Below the pieces are notes generated by a model. It ran no database searches and was not told the origin of the DNA. It was given only the letters and a program-made list of their open reading frames with translations. DNA of 64,000 nucleotides, taken from Lysobacter enzymogenes (GTDB taxonomy: Bacteria; Pseudomonadota; Gammaproteobacteria; Xanthomonadales; Xanthomonadaceae). A program made the position numbers and the translations under genes. Shown here piece after piece: positions 1 to 9,799 of the stretch. Position 1 is the stretch's first letter, and every line of letters begins with the position of its first letter. The stretch lies in assembly GCF_023617245.1 (NCBI RefSeq), contig NZ_CP067396.1, positions 310,001 through 374,000 on the forward strand, written 5' to 3'.

Positions 1-3000
1 GTCGCGACCGCAGACTCCGGCCAGCATCGCGTCACCGAATACACCTACGACCGCATGGGCCGGCGCCTCAGCGAAACGCGCCTGGGCGTGGAATACGGCA
101 CGGTCGATAGCGGCAACGGCCGCTTGACCCAGGCCACCGGCAGCGCGCTCACCCAATACGCCTACGACGCCGCCGGCAACCTGCTGCGCCGCACCGACGC
201 CAACGGCAGCCTGTTCTCTTGGGAGTACGACAAGGCCGGCCGCAACACCGCGGTGATCTTGCCCGGCTTCGTCGATTACGAAGGCCGCAGCGTCAGCTCG
301 CGCACCGAGTACACCTACAACGGCCTCAACCAGGTGGTGAAGGAAGTGCGTCGCGGCGGCGGCGTCGAGGCCGACCAGACCTCGACCTACGTCTACGGCA
401 GCGGCGGCCGCTTGCTGAGCAAGACCGGCGCGATGGGCTACACCACCCAATTCGGCTACGACCTCGCCGGCAACATGCTCACGATGAGCTACCGGCGCAC
501 CGATTCCGGCGGCGGCCAGCGCACCGAGACCGTGCAGGTCGCCTACGACCAGGACAACCGCGAGACCAGCCGCGTCACCGTCGGCAGCGACGGCAGCCGC
601 AGCGTCGAGCGGCGCACCCGCTACAACCTGTTCGGCGACGTCACCGGCCGCGGCACCGGCGCGAGCGGATGGCAGGAAGTCGCCGATTACGACCGCGCCG
701 GCCGCATGTACCGCAGCAACATGGAAGGCGGGGTGATGCGGCTGTACGCGTACGACCGCAACGGCAACGCCACGGTCAAGATCGAGTCGCAGACCGCCGA
801 CCTGAGCGGGGTCGATCTCGAAACCGTCCGCAACATGTCGCTGGAGGACAAGGCGTCGTTGTTCAGCACGCTGACCCTGTACGACAAGCGCAACAACGCG
901 GTGCAGGTGATCCAGGCGGCGATGAGCGCCGAAGGCCAGCGCCTGGGCCTCAAGCCGACTCCGATCAATCCGACCCGTCCGGGCGAGATCTCGGTCGGCG
1001 TGGGCGGGCGCATCGGTGCCGAGCGGCAGGTGCCGAACCTGGGCGCGGCGCACGGCGTGATCCAGGCGCAGCCGGCGCTGGGCGATGTGAAGATGAGTTT
1101 CCAGGCCGAGGGCACGCTAAGCTTCGACTCGCACTACAGCGTTTCGTCGCTGGACGTGAACCTGACGGTCAACGTTCCGGATTTGACCTCGATCTTCGGC
1201 CAGTACGACTTGAAGGTCGAAGCGTTCTCGCCCACGACCATGGGCAGCCCGGTGGTCGGCTACGGCCTCGGCACCGGCCCGGTCACGATCCATCTCGACA
1301 AGAACAACGCCGCCAACGGAGGCCTGTTCGGGCAGATCCTGCAGCTGAGCAATCCGTACCGGATCGAGGTCGCCTTCCGCGTGCTGGTAGTGCGCAAGTC
1401 CGACCCGGGCAATCCGGTCCTCATCAGTCGCTACACCACCACGCCGGTCGACATCGGCGGCGGCGTCATCGTCGAGCTGGAGGAGTACCAGGAACACGAG
1501 TGGTACTTCCAGGCGATCAGCGGCGACAAGTATTTCGGCTTGCAGTACCGCGCCCCCGACGAAGAAGCCTCGAACCTGCCGCAGGGCACCCAAGGCGGCG
1601 TGATCCTGCCGGCGGAGGCGATCCAGGCGTCGAACAGCGCGCAGGTCTATGTCCGCCCGATGGGTTCCAACGGCCCGTTCCAGAGCCGGCCGATCAGCAT
1701 CGTCAACGGCAAGGCGATGGTCGATACCGCCGGCCTCGCGGCCGGGCAGTCGTACGAAATGCTCTACGTGGTGGAGAACACCGACGGCCAGCTGGTGCGG
1801 CGCGAGCGCTACAACTTCGTCGCCGGTCCCAACCTCAGCGTCCAGCGCCTGGAAGACAACGAAGCGGCCTACTCGCCGGCGTTCCAGGCCAACGGCCTGG
1901 GCAACTTCGTCTGGACCGACGCCGGCCTGGACATCAGCGCGCTGCGCACCCGCGACGGCGCGATTCCCTACACCGCGATCGTCGAGTACCGCCGCAAGGG
2001 CAGCCAGGACCCGTGGGCGGGCACCGCGAACCTGCCGCTGCAGCCGCCGCTGGGCACCGCCGGCAGCTACCGCTGGGACACCGCGGGCATGAGCGGCGAC
2101 TACGAAGTCGTGCTCAAGCTGCGCGATATCAACAATACCGTCATCGAGACCGTCACCGGCGACATCAGCGTCGGCGCCGCGCCGGCGGTGAACCTGGACT
2201 TCGCCAAGAACGCGCCGGTCATCAGCCTGGCCAACCTGCCGCCGAACGCGAGCTCGTTGAACCTGCAGGTGCTCGACGGCAACCGCGTCGCCGCCCAGGC
2301 CTTCAACCTCAGCGTGGTCAACGGCGCGCTGAGCTGGAACATCCCGCCGGAACTGCTGGCCGAAGTCGGCGACGGCGTGCGTAGCTACCGGTTGCTGCTG
2401 AGCGTGACCGACCGCATGGTCGATCCGGCGCAGACTTACGAGATCTCCGGCACCATCGAAATCGGCCCGCGCCGCCGGCAGGAAAAGCCGGTGCTGCAGC
2501 TCGCCGGCCACCTGTACTCGCTGACCCTGGACCCCAAGCAGGCCGAAGCCCAGGTGCTGGTGCTGCATTACCGCCCGGACGGCAACACCGCCGCGAACTT
2601 CAGCGAAGTGGTGGTGCTGCGCGGCGCCGACGGCAAGTTCCACTGGGACAGCGTGACGCTCGATAAGGGCATCACCTACGAGTACTTCTACGACGCGTTC
2701 CGCACCCTCGCCGACGCGCGCAACCCCGGCGCCGGCCTGAGCCTGGTGCGCAACACCGGCTATTTCTGGCCCGACCTCGACCGCCCGGCCAGCGAAGTGC
2801 GCTGGGAGTTCGGCACCATCCAGCCCTCGGCCAACCTGATCCACCGCTACCAGAGCTACAACGCCTTCGGCGAGATCGCCAGCGAGACCGACGGCAACGG
2901 CAACACCACCAACCTGAGCTACAACACGCTCGGCAAGATGGTGAAGAAGCTCGATCCGCTGGCGGAGATCACCTACGCCAACGGCTACGTCGCCACGGTG

Positions 3001-6000
3001 CGCAACCTGGTGGAGTACGTCTACGACCGGGTCGGCAACATCGTCGCCTACTACGACGCCAACCGGAACCTGACCACCCAGGCCTGGAACTACGGCAGCG
3101 CCAAGCCGACCCTGGTCGGCGAATGGCATGCCGACGGCGGCGCCAGGCGCTACGGCTTCGACGTGCACGGCAACCAGCGCGTGGTCACCGACGAGATCGG
3201 CCGCACCACCAGCTATCGCTACGATGCCGGCAACCGGCTGATCTCGGTGACCCGTCCGAAGGCCGCGAACGAGACCCAGGCGCTGGAGGAAACCTACCAG
3301 TACGACGAACTCGACCGGCGCATCGCGCATACCGTCTCCAGCCTGGGCCAGGACACCACCGACTTCGACATCGAAGGCGCCGTCAGCCGCGTGGTCAGCG
3401 CCGAAGGGCGCGTGACCCGCTACTCGGCCACCTGGGACGCGCAGGCCAACGGCGGCAAGGGCGCCTGGCACAAGGTGACGGTGCTGGCCAACAACAAGAG
3501 CTCGACCGACCTGGTCGACGCCAGCGGCCGCAGGCTGTCGCACGTGGACTTCGGCGACAACGCCTTCGTCTACGACTACAACCTCGCCGGCCTGCTCGCC
3601 AAGGCCGGCAATACGGTGTACGAGTACTACGGCAACGGCCTGATCAAGAGCCAGACCGACATCGTCAGCGGCATCCGCGGCTACTACGAGTACGACCGCA
3701 ACGGCAACCGCACCTTCGAGGGCTTCACCACCCGCGGCGGCACCTGGGCCTTCCAGCAGTCCAGGGCCGAATACGACCAGCTCAACCGCCTGAAGAAGGT
3801 CATCGACCCGCGCTACGTCATCGAGTACGAGTACGACGCGCAGGGCAACCGCATCCACATGCTGTCCACGTACAACGACCCGGTGTCGGGCGTGCGGTCC
3901 CAGCAGGACTACTGGTACCGCTACGACAACATGAACCGGTTCGTCGTGACCATGGGCACGCTGGGCGAGAAGAACGAAGTCCGCGGCACCAGCGTGGACG
4001 ACACCCGCGTGCAGGTGAACGAGGGCAGCGGCGACGGCGTGCTCCTGGCCTACGACCAGGCCAACCAGCGCGTGATGGCGCGCTACGGCCGCGACGGCCA
4101 TACCGAGCGCTACGCCTACGACATCCGCGGCTACCTCACCGACACCACCATCGACGGCACGCTGCGCGCGCGCCGCGTCAACGACCTCGCCGGCCGCGTC
4201 GGCGATTACTACGAGTACGACGCCAGCGGCGCGCTCAAGAGCAGCACCACCCGCTACTGGGACAACGACAGCCTGTTGCTGCAGGAGCACGACAACCAGG
4301 CCAACAAGGGCACGATCACCTACCGCGACGCCGACGGCACCGTTACTTCGACCGAGACCTACGGCGAAGCGACCACGGTCACCACCACCTACACCTACCG
4401 CTGGTTCGACAGCGCCAAGCAGAGCGAGATCAGGGTCCAGGCCAGCAACGACAGCGTGCAGGGCCGGTGGGCGCCGGGCTTCTCGCTGTTCGAATACGAC
4501 GACCTGGGACGGATCAAGACCGCGCGCGACGTCAAGGGCGGGCGCGCGTTCTCCTACGAGACCGACGGCGAAGGCCGCATCCTGCAGCGCGACGAGCTGC
4601 TGGGCGTCGAAGAGCGGCCGGACGGCAGCTTCTCCTCGGGCACCCAGAACCGCTTCCACAGCTACTACTTCTTCGACGACCGCCAGGTCGGCAACGCCGG
4701 CAACGACGGCATCGACCGCATCGACTACGCCAAGGAACTGGCACAGAACCAGGTCAAGCCCGGCGCCCAGAACGACGAGCGCCATAAGCGCTTCGCACCG
4801 GTCTCAGGCGCCGACTTCGACCAGAACTACCTGCCGATCAACAGCCTCTACCCGACCGCCGCGCCGGGCAGCTACATCGTCAAGGCCGGCGACACCCTGC
4901 AGACCATCGCCGCCGCGCTGTGGGGCGACTCGGCGATGTGGTACCTGCTGGCCGACGCCAACAACCTCGCCCCGACCCAGGCCCTGATTCCGAACACCGT
5001 GCTCACGGTGCCGAACAAGGTCGCCAACATCCACAACAACGCCAGCACGTTCAAGCCGTACGACGCGGGCTCGGCGATGGGCAACACCAGCCCGACGGTG
5101 CCGGAACCGCCGCCGCCGCCGGCGGCTAAGAAGGGGTGTGGCGGGTTCGTCAAGGTGCTTGCGGTGGTGGTAGCGATCGTGGCAACGGTATTTACCGCAG
5201 GTGTGGCTACTGTAGGCGTTGGCGCGGGCTTTAGCTCGATCATGGGGGCTGGCGCTGCGACGTTGGCCGGGGCGGGCGGCGCAGCTTTTGCGGTAGGAGC
5301 TGGCGCGCTTGGCGGTGCGGTAGGCAGCATCGCCAGCCAGGCGATACTGATTGCGGGTGGCGAACAAGATGGATTCGACTGGAAGAGTGTTGCCCTAGGC
5401 GCTATCGGCGGCGCGGTCAGCGCCGGATTGTCCTCGCAGGGTTTCACCGCCGCTCTAGGAAAGATTGGAATTCAGAGCGAGTGGGCGCAGACCGCAACGA
5501 GAGCCATGTTGGGCAACGCCGCTTCCCAAAGTACGGCCATGGCCATCGGAGCGCAGGACAGCTTCGATTGGCGAAGCGTCGCAGTTTCTGCAGTAAGCGC
5601 GAATGTCGGTCGCTGGGTCGGCAATAAGGTGGCTGCCTTCGGGGATTATCGCGACTGGAGCGAATCGTCGATTTATCGTGCTGCGGACTTCAGCGCCGGA
5701 TTTGCATCGAGAGTCACGGACGCCGCCGCGCGTGGAAATCTCTCAAGCAGAGTCTTGTTGACTCTCGGTTTGGATGCGTTTGCGACCACTGTCGGCAATG
5801 CCATTGTTGATGCGGCGTGGAGACGCAGGCCGGATGACGCACTCGCCATGGGTGGCGTCAGCAACAGCGACGGCAGCGGTGATACGGCCTCGGCCTACTT
5901 CGCGCCGCGGGCATCGGGCGCTGACGGCGAGATCGCTACGTTGGATCGGGTGACGGCGACCGCTTATGGCAGCGATTGGCAGTTCTGGGCCAGAAACATA

Positions 6001-6984
6001 CATTCCAATGGCTTGATCAACGTTACCAATGGCGGGGAATTCGATCAGCACGACAGCCACTACGACGTCAGGATGCCTGTGAGCGTGCCGGACCCCGCGC
6101 TCGCCACTTCGGGTAATCTGCCTTTGTCGCAGCGTCCGATCTACGATGTGGTTGAAGACGGCGCGGGTTGGGTGTTGAGCGGAACCGTTCCGGCGGCCGT
6201 GCATATGCGCAACAATAAGCACGTTTCCGCTTCGACCTCCGCATCGGGCACGGTAACGGGTTTGGGCAAGGGGGTGCTGGACGTAGGGATCGGCCTGGTC
6301 GAATCGTATGAGAACCTCGGGCTTGTTTTCGTGGACGATTCGTTTGCGGATCAAGTACGGATCAGCGATAACCTTCGAGGCTATATCCCGTCCGTACGGG
6401 ACGACGAATGGGGCGGGGTGACCCTCGCTCAAAGCCTGAGTTTGCTCACGCGTTTCGGACGCGGATCGGCGGCGGCCAAGGGCGGCGTCCAGGGTATATG
6501 GATGAACGGACTTGAGGCCGACGCGAGCGCCCGGACTTCGTCCTCCCACAATGTGTGGGGTACGATCCATCGCATTCCTGGCGCTCCAGAGTATTCAGAC
6601 TATCCTGGTACCGTTCTGCCTCGGGCATATGTGGCCGAGGTGGACGGAGAGAGTTATTTCATCGCGGGTAACGCTACCAAGCATCTCTACGAAGAAATTA
6701 CCGGTCGCGGAGTGCCTCTGAAGCCTAGCGGCATGACCAATGAGCAGTATGGAGTGGTGCTGGAAGACGCTGTTCGTTCTTACAGGAAAACGCCGGGAGT
6801 GATCCATACGCAAATGCTGTTGGACAGTCTCCATCAGGCGATTGCAGACACTGTTCGCAGTGGCGATTATGTGTTTAATAAGCCGTATGTGACGAAGGGC
6901 CGTTGGGAGATCATTCTTTCTCCGCCGAAACAGGATGGTGGGTTCTTGGTGGTCAAGCACGCGCTATGGTTAGGAGACGAATAA
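1..6984 (+). CDS. YD-repeat (RHS) polymorphic toxin with LysM domain, 5' partial
   Basis: The frame is open from base 1, so the true start lies upstream; 2,327 residues are visible. Residues 1 to about 1,590 hold many YD repeats of the form YDxxGNxxxxxD (for example YDAAGNLLRRTD near base 165 and YDRNGNATVKIE near 754), interrupted around bases 1000-2800 by beta-rich, Ig-like segments. A LysM domain (YIVKAGDTLQTIAAALWGD) follows at about 4870-5030, then a Gly/Ala-rich hydrophobic stretch at 5140-5360. The rest, to 6984, matches no toxin family I know. RHS proteins form a beta cocoon around a C-terminal toxin and act in contact-dependent competition. The usual DPxGL self-cleavage boundary was not seen. 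The last 600 codons are visibly less GC-rich than the repeats, as expected for an exchangeable toxin tip. Confidence 0.9.
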   Translation, partial: VATADSGQHRVTEYTYDRMGRRLSETRLGVEYGTVDSGNGRLTQATGSALTQYAYDAAGNLLRRTDANGSLFSWEYDKAGRNTAVILPGFVDYEGRSVSSRTEYTYNGLNQVVKEVRRGGGVEADQTSTYVYGSGGRLLSKTGAMGYTTQFGYDLAGNMLTMSYRRTDSGGGQRTETVQVAYDQDNRETSRVTVGSDGSRSVERRTRYNLFGDVTGRGTGASGWQEVADYDRAGRMYRSNMEGGVMRLYAYDRNGNATVKIESQTADLSGVDLETVRNMSLEDKASLFSTLTLYDKRNNAVQVIQAAMSAEGQRLGLKPTPINPTRPGEISVGVGGRIGAERQVPNLGAAHGVIQAQPALGDVKMSFQAEGTLSFDSHYSVSSLDVNLTVNVPDLTSIFGQYDLKVEAFSPTTMGSPVVGYGLGTGPVTIHLDKNNAANGGLFGQILQLSNPYRIEVAFRVLVVRKSDPGNPVLISRYTTTPVDIGGGVIVELEEYQEHEWYFQAISGDKYFGLQYRAPDEEASNLPQGTQGGVILPAEAIQASNSAQVYVRPMGSNGPFQSRPISIVNGKAMVDTAGLAAGQSYEMLYVVENTDGQLVRRERYNFVAGPNLSVQRLEDNEAAYSPAFQANGLGNFVWTDAGLDISALRTRDGAIPYTAIVEYRRKGSQDPWAGTANLPLQPPLGTAGSYRWDTAGMSGDYEVVLKLRDINNTVIETVTGDISVGAAPAVNLDFAKNAPVISLANLPPNASSLNLQVLDGNRVAAQAFNLSVVNGALSWNIPPELLAEVGDGVRSYRLLLSVTDRMVDPAQTYEISGTIEIGPRRRQEKPVLQLAGHLYSLTLDPKQAEAQVLVLHYRPDGNTAANFSEVVVLRGADGKFHWDSVTLDKGITYEYFYDAFRTLADARNPGAGLSLVRNTGYFWPDLDRPASEVRWEFGTIQPSANLIHRYQSYNAFGEIASETDGNGNTTNLSYNTLGKMVKKLDPLAEITYANGYVATVRNLVEYVYDRVGNIVAYYDANRNLTTQAWNYGSAKPTLVGEWHADGGARRYGFDVHGNQRVVTDEIGRTTSYRYDAGNRLISVTRPKAANETQALEETYQYDELDRRIAHTVSSLGQDTTDFDIEGAVSRVVSAEGRVTRYSATWDAQANGGKGAWHKVTVLANNKSSTDLVDASGRRLSHVDFGDNAFVYDYNLAGLLAKAGNTVYEYYGNGLIKSQTDIVSGIRGYYEYDRNGNRTFEGFTTRGGTWAFQQSRAEYDQLNRLKKVIDPRYVIEYEYDAQGNRIHMLSTYNDPVSGVRSQQDYWYRYDNMNRFVVTMGTLGEKNEVRGTSVDDTRVQVNEGSGDGVLLAYDQANQRVMARYGRDGHTERYAYDIRGYLTDTTIDGTLRARRVNDLAGRVGDYYEYDASGALKSSTTRYWDNDSLLLQEHDNQANKGTITYRDADGTVTSTETYGEATTVTTTYTYRWFDSAKQSEIRVQASNDSVQGRWAPGFSLFEYDDLGRIKTARDVKGGRAFSYETDGEGRILQRDELLGVEERPDGSFSSGTQNRFHSYYFFDDRQVGNAGNDGIDRIDYAKELAQNQVKPGAQNDERHKRFAPVSGADFDQNYLPINSLYPTAAPGSYIVKAGDTLQTIAAALWGDSAMWYLLADANNLAPTQALIPNTVLTVPNKVANIHNNASTFKPYDAGSAMGNTSPTVPEPPPPPAAKKGCGGFVKVLAVVVAIVATVFTAGVATVGVGAGFSSIMGAGAATLAGAGGAAFAVGAGALGGAVGSIASQAILIAGGEQDGFDWKSVALGAIGGAVSAGLSSQGFTAALGKIGIQSEWAQTATRAMLGNAASQSTAMAIGAQDSFDWRSVAVSAVSANVGRWVGNKVAAFGDYRDWSESSIYRAADFSAGFASRVTDAAARGNLSSRVLLTLGLDAFATTVGNAIVDAAWRRRPDDALAMGGVSNSDGSGDTASAYFAPRASGADGEIATLDRVTATAYGSDWQFWARNIHSNGLINVTNGGEFDQHDSHYDVRMPVSVPDPALATSGNLPLSQRPIYDVVEDGAGWVLSGTVPAAVHMRNNKHVSASTSASGTVTGLGKGVLDVGIGLVESYENLGLVFVDDSFADQVRISDNLRGYIPSVRDDEWGGVTLAQSLSLLTRFGRGSAAAKGGVQGIWMNGLEADASARTSSSHNVWGTIHRIPGAPEYSDYPGTVLPRAYVAEVDGESYFIAGNATKHLYEEITGRGVPLKPSGMTNEQYGVVLEDAVRSYRKTPGVIHTQMLLDSLHQAIADTVRSGDYVFNKPYVTKGRWEIILSPPKQDGGFLVVKHALWLGDE

Positions 6985-7475
6985 TGAGCAATATGATTGG
7001 CGTCTTGGCCGCCGATGCTTCGGTAGAGATCATGGACGAGGAATTCATCCCCCTGATTCTGAGTTTTGGCGACAGAGGGGAGGGAGATGTTTTCCTGAGG
7101 TTCGTATCGGATGTCTCTTTGTTGGAACTGGGCGTTTCTGCGGACGATCAGGCCCTGTCATCCATAAGGCTCGTGCACGTGCCGAAACTGTCGGACCTGC
7201 AGATTCCAGCGGTTCCTGTGGACTGCGAGGTCGGCCTTCCGATGTTCGATCTTCATGCTTGGGGCGGTCGCAAAAGACTAGATGTCACGGCCGTAGCGAG
7301 TCTGGCCATTTCTTCGAGTTCGGCGTTCATTGCAATTGGGCCGGTGCGCACGACAGACAAGGTTGTTCGTTGTGGAAATCTCTATTTCGCAACGGCTGAT
7401 GGCCAGCTCGCTTGGATCCACATAACGGATCTTTCTGTTGAACAGTTATCGGAAATAAAGTCGGAGGTGCGTTAG
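6984..7475 (+). CDS. Candidate immunity protein for the RHS toxin
   Basis: The 163-residue frame begins at an ATG sharing its A with the toxin stop codon (taATG), with AGGAG 8 bases upstream inside the end of the toxin gene. It has no signal peptide or membrane segment and is acidic at the N-terminus (DEEF). I recognise no family. One-base overlap with an RHS gene, small size, cytosolic prediction and GC below the window average are the usual marks of a cognate immunity gene. A longer reading from an upstream start would overlap the toxin by 80 bases and is unlikely. Function is inferred from position only. Confidence 0.6.
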   Translation: MSNMIGVLAADASVEIMDEEFIPLILSFGDRGEGDVFLRFVSDVSLLELGVSADDQALSSIRLVHVPKLSDLQIPAVPVDCEVGLPMFDLHAWGGRKRLDVTAVASLAISSSSAFIAIGPVRTTDKVVRCGNLYFATADGQLAWIHITDLSVEQLSEIKSEVR

Positions 7476-7661
7476 AAATTGATTGCGTAGCCGATCGCGG
7501 TTGGCTGCACCGTCTTTTTCTCGAGTCCGATCTTTGTGTGGGAGTCGGTTGGGTTATTTGCACGGTTGTGACGAATGACCAGCAATTGCACATTCATGAG
7601 CCAATTTTTTGGCCCAGTCTGTGCGGGCCTCCGTTTCGGAGGCTCTCATGGAGGGGCCGCA

Positions 7662-8066
7662 ATGAAGCAAGTGATTCAGGCGATCCTGGCCGCCACGATG
7701 CTGGCTACGTTATGCGGCGCGGCCCGCGCCGGCGACAAGGTCGAGGCCCCGGTAACGCTGGAAACCAACGCCCAAGGCCAGGTCACCCGCGCCTACGGCA
7801 TGATCGCCAGCGCGCGCAACAGCGCCGACAGCCAGCAGTTGATCGGTTGTTACCTCAGCGCATCTGGCAGCCTGCTGCGCGCCGGTTGCGAGGCGCGCAA
7901 TGCGGCGGGCGTATCGACCTTATGCTTCAGCACCCACCCCAACATCGTCGCCGCCGCGCAGGCGGTCGGCCCCGATTCCTATATCGACTTCAACCGCGAC
8001 GCGAGCGGCAATTGCACGGCGCTGTACGTCGCTAACAACTCGGTGAATCCGGTCAAGCAGCCCTGA
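7662..8066 (+). CDS. Small secreted protein of unknown function
   Basis: 134 residues starting at ATG 7662 behind GAGGGG. Residues 1-22 (MKQVIQAILAATML...AARA) form a clear Sec signal peptide, so the mature protein is periplasmic or exported. The mature part has four cysteines (in GCYLSASG, AGCEAR, TLCFST and NCTALY) that could form two disulfides. No family is recognised. An upstream in-frame ATG at 7575 would bury the signal peptide and is rejected. A small inverted repeat (GCCTCC-5-GGAGGC, 7627-7643) lies just before the ribosome binding site. It follows the toxin-immunity pair on the same strand after 186 bases but looks independent of it. Confidence 0.75.
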   Translation: MKQVIQAILAATMLATLCGAARAGDKVEAPVTLETNAQGQVTRAYGMIASARNSADSQQLIGCYLSASGSLLRAGCEARNAAGVSTLCFSTHPNIVAAAQAVGPDSYIDFNRDASGNCTALYVANNSVNPVKQP

Positions 8067-8100
8067 CCGGTACGCCGTTGCGGCCACCGCCGCAGCGGCG

Positions 8101-8898
8101 TCAATCCACCAACGCCCCACCCGTCAAATTAAGAATCGCCCCGGTCATCGCCGCAGCCCGCGGCGAAGCCGCATACACCGCCGCCGCGGCAATGTCGTCC
8201 AACGTCGGCAACCGCTTCAGCGGCGTGCTCTCCGCTGCGGCGCGCATCATCTCGTCCAAGCTCACGCCCGCCGCATCGGCCTGCGGCTGAAACACCTCGC
8301 GCGCATGCGAGCCGTGTTGCAGCGTTTCCGGAATCACATGCGAGCGCAGGCACACGCTGCGGATGCCGCGCGCGCCGAGTTCGCCGGCGAGGTGCCGCGA
8401 CAGCGCTTCCACGCCGGCGCAGGCGACGCAGTGGCCGAGGTAGCCGGGGCCGGTCATGCGCGACACCGGCGTCACCAACGACACGATCGCGCCGCCGTCG
8501 CCCATATGCCGCGCCGCGGCCTGGGCGATCGCGTACTGGCTGCGGATGTATCGGTGCACCGGCAGTTCGAAGTCGGCCAGGCTCAGTTCGGCGAACGGCA
8601 CGCCCTGCACGTGGACGAAGCCGACGGCGTTGAACGCGATGTCGATGCGGCCGGCGCGTTCGGCGACGCGGTCGGCGTGGGCCGCGACCGCGTCGGCGTC
8701 GAGCGCGTCGAGGCAGTCGGCTTCGGCGTCGCCTCCGGCCGAGGCGATCGCGGCCACCGTGGCGTCGAGCCGCTCGCGTCCGCGCGCGGCCAGGAACACC
8801 CGCGCGCCCTCGCGCGCGAACGCCCGCGCCACCGCGCCGCCGATGGCGCCGCTGCCGCCGTGGACCACCGCGACCTTGCCTGCGAGTTCGCCTTGCAT
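8101..8898 (-). CDS. Short-chain dehydrogenase/reductase family protein, catalytic residues substituted
   Basis: 265 residues with the SDR Rossmann fold. The nucleotide-binding loop is intact (VVHGGSGAIGGAVA, residues 11-24) and FNAVG (89-93) replaces the usual NNAG. Aligning the well-kept VEALSRHLA helix with ordinary SDRs puts His156 where the catalytic Tyr should be, Cys160 where the Lys should be and Thr143 at the Ser position. It may bind NAD(P) without acting as a normal dehydrogenase. It is divergently placed to the FlgH-like gene and convergent with the small secreted gene, so it is probably transcribed alone. No substrate can be named. Confidence 0.85.
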   Translation of the reverse strand: MQGELAGKVAVVHGGSGAIGGAVARAFAREGARVFLAARGRERLDATVAAIASAGGDAEADCLDALDADAVAAHADRVAERAGRIDIAFNAVGFVHVQGVPFAELSLADFELPVHRYIRSQYAIAQAAARHMGDGGAIVSLVTPVSRMTGPGYLGHCVACAGVEALSRHLAGELGARGIRSVCLRSHVIPETLQHGSHAREVFQPQADAAGVSLDEMMRAAAESTPLKRLPTLDDIAAAAVYAASPRAAAMTGAILNLTGGALVD

Positions 8899-9133
8899 AG
8901 TCTTCCTCGATCGGATGGGCCAGGTCGGCGCCCGGGACGCCAGTCGACACCCTGTCCTGGCTTGCTGTCAACCATGTGGTTAAATAGCCGCGGCCACGGG
9001 CGTTTCTGCTTTTCAGCCGGTTGCCCCGGCACAGAAAGACCCTTCTGTATCCGGAACGCCTTGCCGACCGGGCGCGGAGAAATCGGCCCCTTCGCTCGTT
9101 CGCCCGTGACCGGAAATGAAAAGGACGTCCCAG

Positions 9134-9748
9134 ATGAGTACCCAAGCCAATAGCCGACACGCATCGATCCTGGCTCTGCTGATGATCTTGGCCGCAGGCG
9201 CCGGCCCGGTCGGGGCCCAGAGCCCCGCGGTGGCCGCGCCTCCGCCTCCGGAGCCGTCCGGGCCGGTGCTGGAGGCGCCGCCGCTGCCGATGTCGCCGCC
9301 GCCGGCGTCCGCGTTCGAGCGCAAGGGCCCGGTCGACGTCAACGACTATGTCGGTTACCCCGCGACCCAGCCCGCGCATCGGGTAGGCGATGCGATCAAG
9401 GTCTTCGCGCTCAAATCGACCTGGGCCAAGCCTCCGGTCGCGAGCAATCCCCAGGCCGCGTCCAGTAACCTGCTGACCATCATTCCGGCCGAGGTGGTGG
9501 CGGTAAACCCGGACCGCAGCGTGCGCATCCGGGGCCTGCTGACGCTCGATGTCGATGGCAGGGAACAGACTTACCGGGTGTCCGGCCTGGTCCGCCGCCA
9601 GGACCTCGACATCGACAATGCGGTCGTTTCCAACCGGATCGCCGACGCCGGGCTGGAACTGGTCGACGACGGCGGAATGGATCCTTCGCGGCGCCAACGC
9701 ACGATCGAGAACATGTACAAGTTCCTGAGTCTGCAGCGGGCGCGATGA
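9134..9748 (+). CDS. FlgH-like (flagellar L-ring family) secreted protein, orphan
   Basis: 204 residues from ATG 9134, preferred over ATG 9116 because AAGGA lies 9 bases before it. A signal peptide (residues about 3-27, ending PVGA) is followed by a Pro/Ala-rich linker. The second half matches the FlgH pattern: an AEVVAVNPDRSVRIRG strand, then YRVSGLVRRQDLDIDN and SNRIADAGLELVDDG. FlgH builds the outer-membrane ring of the flagellum and is normally a lipoprotein. Here the leader has no lipobox cysteine, and no other flagellar gene is within 9 kb. It may be a relic or a repurposed outer-membrane or periplasmic protein. The family assignment is by pattern recognition only. Confidence 0.6.
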   Translation: MSTQANSRHASILALLMILAAGAGPVGAQSPAVAAPPPPEPSGPVLEAPPLPMSPPPASAFERKGPVDVNDYVGYPATQPAHRVGDAIKVFALKSTWAKPPVASNPQAASSNLLTIIPAEVVAVNPDRSVRIRGLLTLDVDGREQTYRVSGLVRRQDLDIDNAVVSNRIADAGLELVDDGGMDPSRRQRTIENMYKFLSLQRAR

Positions 9749-9799
9749 TCGGCAGGCCGCCGGGGAACTGGCGAAACGCGACCGCAACGACCGATTCTT

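Noticed and set aside
1117..4785. 1,222-codon open frame on the minus strand opposite the RHS gene
   Set aside because: It mirrors the YD-repeat frame, is low-complexity Val/Ala/Gly/Arg and has no domain; it is a by-product of GC-rich codon bias.
7538..8035. Overlapping frame upstream of the small secreted protein gene
   Set aside because: It is shifted against the frame with the signal peptide and is Arg-rich in the overlap.
8970..8981. AACCATGTGGTT inverted repeat between the divergent SDR and FlgH-like genes
   Set aside because: Five-base arms are too short to call an operator; no matching regulator gene is adjacent.
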